Positions 1-7,638 of a stretch of DNA of 12,043 bases are shown piece by piece; positions within the stretch are counted from its first letter, which is position 1; each line of letters starts with the position of its first letter. Made by a program: the position numbers and the translations under genes. Below the pieces are notes generated by a model. The model did no database searches. It was not told the origin of the DNA and worked only from the letters and a program-made list of their open reading frames with translations. Origin of the DNA: Bacillota bacterium (lineage in GTDB: Bacteria > Bacillota > Clostridia > Lachnospirales > CAG-274); assembly GCA_017627115.1 (NCBI GenBank), contig JAGAHK010000417.1, positions 1 through 12,043 of the forward strand, in the 5' to 3' direction.

Positions 1-29
1 ATAAATAAAATTTTTGGGGGTAAATATTT

Positions 30-422
30 TTGAAAAGAGACAAAAATGTCAAAAACAACTCATTTACTGCGGTTTTATGGGGTATTTTTACGGCAATGGT
101 CATCAGTATCACAGTTTTTGTGATAACTGCGGGGATAATGACATTTGCAGGCGGTTTTGAGGAAAAGACGGTTTTTATCACTGTTTATATTACCTGTCTT
201 GCGGCGGTGCTTGCGGGGAGTTTTGAAACGGCGGTGAAAACAGGTGAAAGAGGCTTGATAAACGGGATAATGGTAGCTTTTTGTTATGTTATTTTTATGG
301 TGATGATAGGATATATTATTCTGCCCGATCATACGCTTGGGCTGAAAACTTTGATAACGCTTGCAATGTCTGTCGCAGGCGGTGCGGCAGGCGGAATATT
401 GGGTGTGAATATGAAAAAGTGA
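30..422 (+). CDS. DUF3792/TIGR04086-type four-helix membrane protein
   Basis: This is a 130-residue integral membrane protein of unknown function. Four hydrophobic segments are visible, at about residues 13-41, 47-66, 75-97 and 104-126. The last is rich in small residues (AGGAAGG) and ends in a short basic tail. Size, four-helix layout and the glycine/alanine-rich final helix fit the TIGR04086 (DUF3792) family, which in Clostridia is often found near yajC; the upstream neighbour is outside the window, so that context cannot be checked. The start is TTG at 30: an in-frame stop lies at 21-23, the next in-frame methionine falls inside the first helix, and a GGGGG stretch at 16-20 could act as a weak ribosome binding site. 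The stop abuts the rnhA promoter. Family assignment is by pattern and size only. Confidence 0.75.
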   Translation: MKRDKNVKNNSFTAVLWGIFTAMVISITVFVITAGIMTFAGGFEEKTVFITVYITCLAAVLAGSFETAVKTGERGLINGIMVAFCYVIFMVMIGYIILPDHTLGLKTLITLAMSVAGGAAGGILGVNMKK

Positions 423-451
423 TTGACTTGCGGTCTTAAATCAAATATAAT
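423..451 (+). promoter_or_regulatory. sigma-A type promoter for rnhA
   Basis: TTGACT at 423-428 and a perfect TATAAT at 446-451 are separated by 17 bases. Transcription should start near 458, about 40 bases before the rnhA start codon. The -35 box begins one base after the stop codon of the upstream gene, so rnhA has its own promoter even if read-through also occurs. Confidence 0.75.
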
Positions 452-499
452 TGTAGATGCGGAAAATTTTACAAAAGATGATAAAAAGAGGATAAAGAT

Positions 500-961
500 A
501 TGAAATCACTTGATATTTACACGGACGGTGCGTGTTCGGGCAATCCCGGACCCGGCGGTTACGGTGTTGTAATGTTATATAAAAGTATGCGCAAGGAGCT
601 TTCTCAGGGCTACAAAAAGACCACGAACAACCGTATGGAGGCGCTTGCGGTGATAAAGGGGCTTGAAGCCTTGAAAGAGCCGTGTCAGGTAACGCTTTAC
701 AGTGACAGCAAATATGTTGTGGATGCCGTAACAAAGGGCTGGGTGCGCAAGTGGAAAGCAAACAATTGGATAAAGGCGGACAAGAAAAAAGCGCTTAATA
801 TTGACCTTTGGGAGCGTATGCTTGAATTGCTTGAAAAGCACAAGGTCATCTTTGTGTGGGTAAAAGGTCATGCGGACAATGTCGAAAACGAAAGATGCGA
901 TTTTCTTGCACGTCAGGCAATAGCAGGCGGAGATCTGATAGATGACGAGGGTTTTGAGTAA
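500..961 (+). CDS. rnhA: ribonuclease HI
   Basis: RNase HI cuts the RNA strand of RNA-DNA hybrids with Mg2+, removing R-loops and primers in the cytoplasm. The protein has 153 residues, close to the usual 150-155. All catalytic residues are visible and almost exactly match E. coli numbering: D9 in the TDGACSGNPGPGG motif, E47 in NNRMEAL, D69 in YSDSKYV, H124 in VKGHADN and D134 in ERCDFLA. The basic handle region (KWKANNW, residues 84-90) is also present. The start is ATG at 500, preceded by AGAGGA at 487-492. The gene has its own promoter and terminator and appears monocistronic. The last nine or so residues are acidic. Confidence 0.97.
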   Translation: MKSLDIYTDGACSGNPGPGGYGVVMLYKSMRKELSQGYKKTTNNRMEALAVIKGLEALKEPCQVTLYSDSKYVVDAVTKGWVRKWKANNWIKADKKKALNIDLWERMLELLEKHKVIFVWVKGHADNVENERCDFLARQAIAGGDLIDDEGFE

Positions 962-996
962 AGATATTGGGAAATTCTGATAGAAAGGGAAAAATT

Positions 997-1037
997 AAGG
1001 CGGCTGTCGTATTGTTATTATGCGGCAGCTTCTTTTT
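997..1037 (+). terminator. rho-independent terminator of rnhA
   Basis: The GGCTGTCGTAT arm at 1002-1012 pairs with ATGCGGCAGCT at 1020-1030, including G-U pairs, around a short loop. A weaker outer stem follows, then T1033-T1037. It sits about 35 bases after the rnhA stop. The GGCTGTCG arm recurs at 7393 and 12011. Confidence 0.75.
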
Positions 1038-1135
1038 GTATTGCTCATTGTATAAAATCAATAGAAAGTATGGTATTTTCAAAAAATTTCTTGTCTAATA
1101 ATCAGTATTTTTTTATTTTTTGTTACAGTTTTCTA
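1038..1135. other. AT-rich spacer with no recognised feature
   Basis: This stretch between the rnhA terminator and the next promoter is very AT-rich and contains T-runs. I see no convincing open frame, hairpin or promoter pair in it. The rest of the 453-base gene-free gap (962-1414) holds the rnhA terminator, a promoter and a structured leader. Confidence 0.6.
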
Positions 1136-1165
1136 TTGACTTTTTTGCTATTTTGTTAGTATAAT
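1136..1165 (+). promoter_or_regulatory. sigma-A type promoter of the pectate lyase gene
   Basis: TTGACT at 1136-1141 and a perfect TATAAT at 1160-1165 are separated by 18 bases and embedded in AT-rich DNA. Transcription would start near 1172, which gives a leader of about 240 bases before the start codon at 1415. Confidence 0.8.
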
Positions 1166-1171
1166 AAAATA

Positions 1172-1400
1172 GACTATAAATGGGAAAGTCTTTGTATCAG
1201 CGTGCGGTATGGCATGGCTGTCAAAGGTTATGTCAGCCGGCCGTTAATGCAGCCCGACCGACCCGAATTTGTAGATTAGGAGGTCCCGTTTTTACGGGAT
1301 AAACTCCGCAGGTTTTAAACCTTTGAAAGCACTGATAAAATCAAAAAATATTAAAAAAGTTTTTGGTTTTCTTAAATCAGCGTTTTCCAAAAAATTACAA
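1172..1400 (+). promoter_or_regulatory. structured 5' leader RNA with long pseudoknot, candidate cis-regulatory element
   Basis: The leader folds by eye into a compact element. An outer stem pairs TATCAG (1195-1200) with CTGATA (1332-1337). GCAT (1212-1215) pairs with ATGC (1247-1250). GGCTG (1216-1220) pairs with CAGCC (1234-1238) around a 13-base loop. Nine bases of that loop (1221-1229, TCAAAGGTT) are fully complementary to 1318-1326 (AACCTTTGA), which makes a long-range pseudoknot. A further hairpin pairs TCCCGT (1284-1289) with ACGGGA (1294-1299) on a TTTT loop. Either GGAG (1279-1282) pairs with CTCC (1304-1307), or TGCGG (1203-1207) pairs with CCGCA (1306-1310); these two stems exclude each other. 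The element ends about 65 bases before the ribosome binding site AAAGGAGG (1401-1408). No GC-rich terminator lies between, so control, if any, would be on translation, RNA stability or processing. I do not recognise a known class: the GEMM-I core is absent, and ATGCAGCCCGACC at 1247-1259 only faintly recalls the 3' end of c-di-GMP-II aptamers. Confidence 0.6.
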
Positions 1401-1414
1401 AAAGGAGGAAAATT

Positions 1415-4400
1415 ATGAAAAGACGTAGAATTATGGCTATGGCTTTGGCTGTAGCTATGCTTTCGTCATCTGTTTCTTTCAACGTGTATGCTGAAGATAA
1501 CGCATCAGAAGTTAAAATTGATGCTTCCGATGTTGTTGTATCCAGCACGGCTGTTTCCGACAGTTCATCTTCGACTGATTTTTCGGACACAGTTGTTTAT
1601 GCCGAAGCCGATGAAGTTGATTTCAGCGAATATCTTGCTGACGGCTATGTTGGCGGTATAAAGACCAATATGGACAACACGGGCGAATGGAAATACAATG
1701 TTTCGGGTAGTGTTTCTACTTTGGACAAGGTTTCCGGTTTCTCCACAAGAACAGATGCGAACGGCAACAGAATACCTTTTTACACCGTTGAAGAAAACAA
1801 CGGCAAAGTAAATATAGGTATGGGTACGTTTGAAAGCAACGGTGTTTATACCGAGGGCGGATCGACAAGTGAAGCTGTTGGTAAGATCGCTGCTTCAAAT
1901 GATGGTTTTACCTACTATTATCAGGAACTTGACCCGAGCGAAAACTTTATCTTAAAGGGTACTGTTAAGGTAAACAAGCTCTGGAACAAGAACAATCAGG
2001 TTTCTTTCGGTGCTATGGTGCGTGATATGCTTATCCCCACTGTTGATGCCGAGTCTTATGCAAAGTATTGTGCTTACAAGAAGGTTGCAGGTCAGTATGC
2101 AGATCAGGCAGCCGAGCTCATGGAGATCATCCGTGACAACACAGGCAAGTACACAGCAGAAGAAAAAGCAGATGCAAGATCGAAAAGATCGGGTATACAG
2201 GCTAAAGCAGCCGAGTATACAAAACTTGCAGACGATATAGGCCTTGAATATATGGATGACCTTTCTTCACCTTATGTGGCAGCAGGTCCTCTTTATATGA
2301 ACAACTTTGGCAACTCCAACAATGCTACGGTAAAAGCTTTCTACCGTAACAGCGATAAGGTGCTTGCAAGCCTTGACACGGCAGGCGCAGCTTACGAGCC
2401 GCTTTTTGCTTATGACATGGCAGATGTTCCCAAGGCAGGCGATGTTTACAAGGTAGTTGTTAAAAAGCAGGGCGATCTTTACAGCCTCCAGTTTGGCGAC
2501 AACACACCTGTAACAGTTGATAAGATACAGCTTACGGGCGATAAGATCTATGCAGGTTTCTTCGCAGCGAGAGCAGCAGACATCACTGTTTCAAATGTAT
2601 CTCTTGAGAAAATAAAGGAAGTTTCAAGCATTGAGATCGCTTCTCTTCCCACAAAGACAGAGTACATCGTTTCAAAGACTCCCGCTAATGTTGATACGGA
2701 AGGTCTTGAGATAAAAGTTAACTATGCAGACGGCACAAGCGAAACTGTTGATGCTTCGGAAGCTGTAGTAGGCAATGCAGACCTTACGACTGTAGGTCAG
2801 AAGACTGTTGATGTTAACTACGGCGGCAAGAGCGCAAGCTTCGATATCAATGTTGATTATAACAGAGTTACAAATATGACTCTTACTTATAAGCCTTTCA
2901 ACCTTGAATATCTTGCAGGCAGCAGATTTAACACAGTTGGTCTTGAAGTTGATGCAGAGTACAAGAACGGTACGGCAGAGACACTCAGCCCCTCACAGTA
3001 TGAAGTTTCCATCGACGGCAAGGTCGTAGGCAGCAACTACTATTTCACAGCAAGTGATGTAGGTACACATACTGTTACCGTTGCATACAAGGATACGGCA
3101 GATATCCTCTCCGACGGTCACAAGGTCGAGTATGAGATAACTGTAAATCCCGCTTCTCTTAAAGCTCTTGAAGTAAGAGAGCTTCCCGTTAAGGGTACTG
3201 TGGATGATCCTTTCGACTTAAACGAAGAATTTGATCCCGCAGGTCTTATAATTGAAGGTGTTTATGATAATAACGGTACAGAGAGCAAGAAAGTTCTTGA
3301 CGAGGACGAATACACAATAACAGGTTATGACTTCTCGACAGAGGGCGAAAAGACTCTTACCGTAACATTCAACAACGATCCTTCTTTGACAACAACTTTC
3401 AAAGTACTTGTTGTTGCAAAGAAACCTACACAGGCAGTTGTTCTTTCTTACCCAAGACAGACATACTTTGTAGGCGAAAACTTTGACCCCACAGGTCTTA
3501 AAGTAGCTGTTCAGTTCTCAAACGGTGATGTTATCAACGTTGAAGATACAAACTATACAATGACTGTTGATACATCTAACTTTGACAGCAGCCAGGCAAA
3601 CACAGCAGACAACACTTGCTCGGTATCCGTTATAGTTGATTTCGGTACAGACAAGTCAACTGTTGTTATTCCTATCAAGATAGATGAGAGCGAAAACAGA
3701 ATATGGAAGTCAACACTTATGGGTGCTTCTTCACTCGGTGTAAGTGTAACAGACCCCTCATCTTCTATCACAGTTTATGACAATGCAGGCGAGAAAGCTC
3801 TTTACCTCACAGGTGATGCAGGCCATAAGGTTGAAGAACAGCCTGTAGGTCTTATGAAGGACGGCGAAATGACAAACGTTTCAAAGGTAAACGTAAGATC
3901 ATGGGCAGGTTCCGGTAAGTATGCTACAGACCATGACGGTATCGCATACTACTACACAAGAGTAAAGGCAGATAACAACTACGTTATCTCCGCAGATGTA
4001 ACAGTTAACAACTATATCCGTGACCCCGAAAACAGCAGCGACGACAGAGATCTTATCGCAAAGAAAAAGACAGAAATGCAGGCTGTATTCGACAAGTACG
4101 GTATCAAGGATGAAAACGGCGAAAGACGAGTTATAACAGACCTTGAAGCACTTGATATGGTTCGTTCAGGTCAGGAAGCTTTCGGTATCATGGCTCGTGA
4201 CGTTGTTCCTCTCTACCTTCCTTTCAGCGAGGGCGGCGATGAAACATCCATCACAACAGATTTCAACAAGGCTTACAAAGACAAATACGGTGAGCCTATC
4301 AACATCTTTGAAGCATACAAGATGCAGGAAGCAGGCAAGATAGATGCAGGCCTTGCAAAAGAAGATATCAACAATATCTCCTTCGCATCAAACGTAGTGG

Positions 4401-7342
4401 TAGCGGGCGGCGCAACAAGCTCCACATTCCCGACTAACCCCACAGTTTCAAGCTTCAAGGAAAAAGAAGTTCAGAACAGAATTACTCTTTCTTTCAGAAC
4501 AGGCGTCAGCGCAACAAACGGCGCAGGTTCAAACGGTAAGAGCGGTTTCAAGACAACTACTTCTCACCTTCCTGTTAAGGGTGACAAGTACAATATCACA
4601 TTAAAGAGGATCAACTATGGTTATTCATTAACAACAGTTGATCTTACAGAAGGCGAACATTACGGCGAAACACAGACTGTTTACAGCTTTGATGAAAGAG
4701 AAAACCTCGGCGGCCTTCTTACAACACAGGATCAGGATAACGTATATGTAGGCTTCTTCGCTTGCCGTTACGCTGATATTGATGTTGAAAACATCCACTT
4801 CAATGCTACAAACGCAAGCGTTGATGAGCTTGTTCCCGACCTTGAAGAAGATATTTATTCACCCAAGGTAAGTGTAGAGTCAAGTCTTTACACAGAAAGC
4901 ACAAACTATATGCTTAAATTGAAGGCTTCAAACCCCAGCGGCGGTCTTGTAACAATTAAGCAGAACGGTAAAGTTATCTATGAGGATGTTAGAGTTGCAA
5001 AGGCTGCTACATCATATGATGTTGAGCTTGTACCTTCATCCAAGAACGAATTTGAATTTATTTACACACCGAGCAAGGCTGACCTCTGCTATGATTACAG
5101 CAAGGTAGTTAGCCGTGCTACTATCACCTGCAAGAGCATGGCAGCACTTGATGATGTTATCTATGTAGCACCTAAGGCTCCCGTTGACGGCGCAGGCACA
5201 AGAGAAAACCCGACAGACTTTGAAACAGCTATCGGTCTTGTTAAGGCAGGTCAGAAGATAGTTATGCTTGACGGTACTTATACCACAACAGATACTATCA
5301 CTATCGACAAGTCTGCAAGTGCATTCCCGTCGGCAAAGAAATATATTGTTGCTGATGAAGGCGCAACACCTATCGTTGACCTTCAGAATAAGGAAGCAGG
5401 TTTCATTATCTCCGCAGATTATTGGGAATTCGACGGTATCACTGTTATGAATTCGGGCGGCAACAGCAAGCCTTTCCACATCGGCGGTAACCATAACTTA
5501 GTTAAGAACTGTACATTCCATGATAACGGTGACTGCGGTCTCCAGATCAGCCGTACAGACAACAGCAATGCGTTTGAAGAATGGCCTTCAAACAACCTTA
5601 TCCTTAACTGTGAAGCATATAACAACTGTGACCCGTCCAAGAACAATGCCGACGGTTTCGCTGTTAAGCTTACAGTAGGTAACAACAATATGTTCAAGGG
5701 CTGTGTATCTCACCATAACCTTGATGACGGCTGGGATCTTTACACCAAGCTTTCAACAGGTGCTATCGGCGAGGTAGTTCTTGAGGATTGTGCTTCTTAC
5801 CGTCAGGGCTTCCAGCTCCTTCCCGGCGGCGTTGATACAGATTACAACGCAACCAGCGGCGGTAACGGCTTCAAGGCAGGCGGCGAGTCTATCGGCGTTA
5901 TGCACTACTTCAAAGATTGTAAGGCATTCAACAACAAGGGTAACGGTTACGATTCAAACACCAACCCTGTCGGTAAGTTAAGAAACGTTGTATTCTACAA
6001 TAACCTTTACTCAAATGTAGCTATGTACTCACCCGCACGTCTTGCTTACGGCTATGACCTTGAGGGCGTTGTATCATACAGAGATGAAAAGGGTCTTATT
6101 TACGAAGAAGACGGTTCACTCAACAGCAATATCCTTGCCGATCGTGTAGGTTCCTACACAGAGTATCAGCAGTTCAAGAACAATGTTGTGGATCTTAAAA
6201 CAGTTGACAGTAACTACCTCATCTGGGACGATCCTACAGCAGACAGTGTTAACAACAAGGGCGAAGTTGTAACAGCAAGCTTCTTCAAGAGAATTAACGA
6301 AAGCGACTCTCTCAACTCCGAAATGAGATATAACAGAGGCGAAGACGGCGCATTCATCTGGGGCGACTACCTTGCAAGAGTAACACCTTATACTCATAAG
6401 AGCGAAGACCTTGTAACTCTTCCCGATACAGGCGTTGAGAATAACAATGGCGAAGCGACCGAAGCAACAACAGGCAGTGAGATCACTACCAAGAAGTCAT
6501 CATCAGGCGGTTCTACCGGCGGCGGTGGAGGCGGTGGCGGCGGCGGTGGAAGCACAAAGGGCTCAAGCTCAAGTCTTTCATCATCCACCACAACAGAGGC
6601 TGCTAAATCAGGCGATACAAAGACAGAGACCACAACAACAGATGCGGTTTCAAGCGCAACAGAAGATAACTACTACGCATTTGACGATATAGCTGACAAG
6701 CCCTGGGCTGTTGATGCTATCAACACTCTTTCGGAACTCGGCGTTATCAACGGTGTTGGCGGCAACAAGTTCGCTCCCGATTTCAACTGCAAGCGCGCAG
6801 ACTTCGTTATCATGCTTGTAAACGTACTTGGTATCGACGGTACAGCATCCGATAACTTCAGCGATGTTGAAGCAGGCAAGTATTACTACAACTATGTTGG
6901 TCTTGCAAAAGAGGCAGGCATTGTTAACGGATACGGCAACAACATCTTCAAGCCCGAAAACCTTTGCACAAGAGCCGAGCTTATGGTTATGGTAGCCAAT
7001 GCTCTTAAGGCAACAGGCATTGATATTTCGGCTGACGAGGCGGCTCTTTCAAGATTTAACGATGCAGATGAAATACCTGCATGGGCAGCACCTTATGTTG
7101 CATATCTTGTATCGGCAGGCATCGTAAACGGCTCAAACGGCAAGCTTAATCCTAATGTTGATATAACAAGAGCAGAAGTTGCAGTTATCATCTACAACGT
7201 GCTTGATGTTGTTCAGCCCAAGGAAGAGGCTGTTGAAGTCGTAGAAGAAAAAACAGAGGAAACAACGGAAGCAGCAGAGGAAGTTGAAGAAACAACGGAA
7301 GCTGCGGAAGAAGAAACTGTTGAAGCAACAACAGAAGCTTAA
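1415..7342 (+). CDS. secreted SLH-anchored multidomain PL9 pectate lyase
   Basis: This 1975-residue surface enzyme likely cleaves polygalacturonate by Ca2+-dependent beta-elimination. Order of parts: signal peptide (1-27, MKRRR then a hydrophobic core, probable cut after VYA); accessory module A (about 70-400) with a helical insert (about 213-279); four bacterial Ig-like repeats of Big_3 type (about 403-480, 485-578, 581-666, 670-759), of which the first is clearest (LPTKTEY, YADGTSETV, YGGKSASF); module B resembling A (about 760-1130); a beta-sandwich-like stretch (about 1150-1243); a right-handed beta-helix of the PL9 family (about 1245-1605); LPDTG (1669-1673); an 11-glycine run (1702-1712) in a Ser/Thr-rich linker; three SLH repeats (about 1756-1935) for binding cell-wall polymer; and an acidic EETTEAAEE tail. 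The PL9 calcium and catalytic residues are visible as D1413, D1437, D1438, D1441 and K1487, spaced as in Dickeya Pel9A (D209, D233, D234, D237, K273) except for ten extra residues before the lysine. AAAGGAGG sits six bases before the ATG. Modules A and B have no family I can name. Confidence 0.93.
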   Translation: MKRRRIMAMALAVAMLSSSVSFNVYAEDNASEVKIDASDVVVSSTAVSDSSSSTDFSDTVVYAEADEVDFSEYLADGYVGGIKTNMDNTGEWKYNVSGSVSTLDKVSGFSTRTDANGNRIPFYTVEENNGKVNIGMGTFESNGVYTEGGSTSEAVGKIAASNDGFTYYYQELDPSENFILKGTVKVNKLWNKNNQVSFGAMVRDMLIPTVDAESYAKYCAYKKVAGQYADQAAELMEIIRDNTGKYTAEEKADARSKRSGIQAKAAEYTKLADDIGLEYMDDLSSPYVAAGPLYMNNFGNSNNATVKAFYRNSDKVLASLDTAGAAYEPLFAYDMADVPKAGDVYKVVVKKQGDLYSLQFGDNTPVTVDKIQLTGDKIYAGFFAARAADITVSNVSLEKIKEVSSIEIASLPTKTEYIVSKTPANVDTEGLEIKVNYADGTSETVDASEAVVGNADLTTVGQKTVDVNYGGKSASFDINVDYNRVTNMTLTYKPFNLEYLAGSRFNTVGLEVDAEYKNGTAETLSPSQYEVSIDGKVVGSNYYFTASDVGTHTVTVAYKDTADILSDGHKVEYEITVNPASLKALEVRELPVKGTVDDPFDLNEEFDPAGLIIEGVYDNNGTESKKVLDEDEYTITGYDFSTEGEKTLTVTFNNDPSLTTTFKVLVVAKKPTQAVVLSYPRQTYFVGENFDPTGLKVAVQFSNGDVINVEDTNYTMTVDTSNFDSSQANTADNTCSVSVIVDFGTDKSTVVIPIKIDESENRIWKSTLMGASSLGVSVTDPSSSITVYDNAGEKALYLTGDAGHKVEEQPVGLMKDGEMTNVSKVNVRSWAGSGKYATDHDGIAYYYTRVKADNNYVISADVTVNNYIRDPENSSDDRDLIAKKKTEMQAVFDKYGIKDENGERRVITDLEALDMVRSGQEAFGIMARDVVPLYLPFSEGGDETSITTDFNKAYKDKYGEPINIFEAYKMQEAGKIDAGLAKEDINNISFASNVVVAGGATSSTFPTNPTVSSFKEKEVQNRITLSFRTGVSATNGAGSNGKSGFKTTTSHLPVKGDKYNITLKRINYGYSLTTVDLTEGEHYGETQTVYSFDERENLGGLLTTQDQDNVYVGFFACRYADIDVENIHFNATNASVDELVPDLEEDIYSPKVSVESSLYTESTNYMLKLKASNPSGGLVTIKQNGKVIYEDVRVAKAATSYDVELVPSSKNEFEFIYTPSKADLCYDYSKVVSRATITCKSMAALDDVIYVAPKAPVDGAGTRENPTDFETAIGLVKAGQKIVMLDGTYTTTDTITIDKSASAFPSAKKYIVADEGATPIVDLQNKEAGFIISADYWEFDGITVMNSGGNSKPFHIGGNHNLVKNCTFHDNGDCGLQISRTDNSNAFEEWPSNNLILNCEAYNNCDPSKNNADGFAVKLTVGNNNMFKGCVSHHNLDDGWDLYTKLSTGAIGEVVLEDCASYRQGFQLLPGGVDTDYNATSGGNGFKAGGESIGVMHYFKDCKAFNNKGNGYDSNTNPVGKLRNVVFYNNLYSNVAMYSPARLAYGYDLEGVVSYRDEKGLIYEEDGSLNSNILADRVGSYTEYQQFKNNVVDLKTVDSNYLIWDDPTADSVNNKGEVVTASFFKRINESDSLNSEMRYNRGEDGAFIWGDYLARVTPYTHKSEDLVTLPDTGVENNNGEATEATTGSEITTKKSSSGGSTGGGGGGGGGGGSTKGSSSSLSSSTTTEAAKSGDTKTETTTTDAVSSATEDNYYAFDDIADKPWAVDAINTLSELGVINGVGGNKFAPDFNCKRADFVIMLVNVLGIDGTASDNFSDVEAGKYYYNYVGLAKEAGIVNGYGNNIFKPENLCTRAELMVMVANALKATGIDISADEAALSRFNDADEIPAWAAPYVAYLVSAGIVNGSNGKLNPNVDITRAEVAVIIYNVLDVVQPKEEAVEVVEEKTEETTEAAEEVEETTEAAEEETVEATTEA

Positions 7343-7358
7343 AATTCCTTTTAGATTT

Positions 7359-7392
7359 AAAGGGGCGGTCGAAAGACCGCTCCTTTTTTTTT
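7359..7392 (+). terminator. rho-independent terminator of the pectate lyase gene
   Basis: A strong stem pairs AAAGGGGCGGTC (7359-7370) with GACCGCTCCTTT (7375-7386), with one G-T pair and a GAAA tetraloop. It runs into nine T residues (7384-7392). It begins 17 bases after the stop codon. Confidence 0.95.
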
Positions 7393-7604
7393 GGCTGTCG
7401 ATAAAGTCGACAGCCTTGACAGAAAACTAATGTTTTCTGTCAAATTGCATTCGGGCTGCGCGCATCAAAGATACACTTGCCCGAATATCTGTAGCAAAAG
7501 CAAGTTTTGCTCCTCGGCGAAAACGCGGTTTCCGCCTGCGGATTAAAGTCTGCGACGCTTTGAGTTACTTTATTAAATGAATTATTGCTTTTTTGATAAT
7601 TCAT
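7393..7604. repeat. chain of consecutive inverted repeats, possible structured RNA or dispersed repeat element
   Basis: Directly after the terminator come hairpins with almost no spacer. They are a 9-bp stem (7393-7401 with 7407-7415), a perfect 12-bp stem (7416-7427 with 7432-7443, loop TAAT), an 8-bp stem (7449-7456 with 7479-7486), a 7-bp stem (7493-7499 with 7505-7511), a bulged stem (7516-7522 with 7529-7536), a 5-bp stem with one G-T pair (7538-7542 with 7549-7553), and a perfect 9-bp AT stem (7577-7585 with 7596-7604). None is followed by a T-run, so they are not simple terminators. No convincing gene is present. The GC content and texture of 7444-7566 differ from the AT-rich flank. 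The pattern suits an intergenic repeat family or a noncoding RNA, and I cannot tell which. Confidence 0.5.
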
Positions 7605-7638
7605 AAGTTTTATATTAAAATAACTTTTTGACAGTCTG

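Noticed and set aside
1172..1400. Known riboswitch (c-di-GMP-I, c-di-GMP-II, cobalamin, TPP, SAM, ydaO) ahead of the pectate lyase gene
   Set aside because: None of the cores I can recall is present. The 3' segment ATGCAGCCCGACC only vaguely resembles the end of c-di-GMP-II aptamers, and the 5' half does not match.
5036..5494. 152-codon open frame antisense to the PL9 domain
   Set aside because: It is opposite conserved beta-helix coding sequence, has no promoter or ribosome binding site, and its cysteine-rich product is typical of antisense translation of Asn/Thr/Ala-rich genes.
6419..6433. LPDTG as a working sortase signal
   Set aside because: A sorting signal must be followed closely by a hydrophobic stretch and a basic tail at the C-terminus. 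Here about 300 residues with three SLH repeats follow.
6394..6633. Proline-rich minus-strand open frame with a run of prolines
   Set aside because: The proline run is just the complement of the polyglycine linker codons of the pectate lyase gene.
7416..7443. TTGACA at 7416 as the -35 box of a plus-strand promoter
   Set aside because: No -10 box lies at a usable distance and no gene follows on that strand. The hexamer is part of a perfect inverted repeat.
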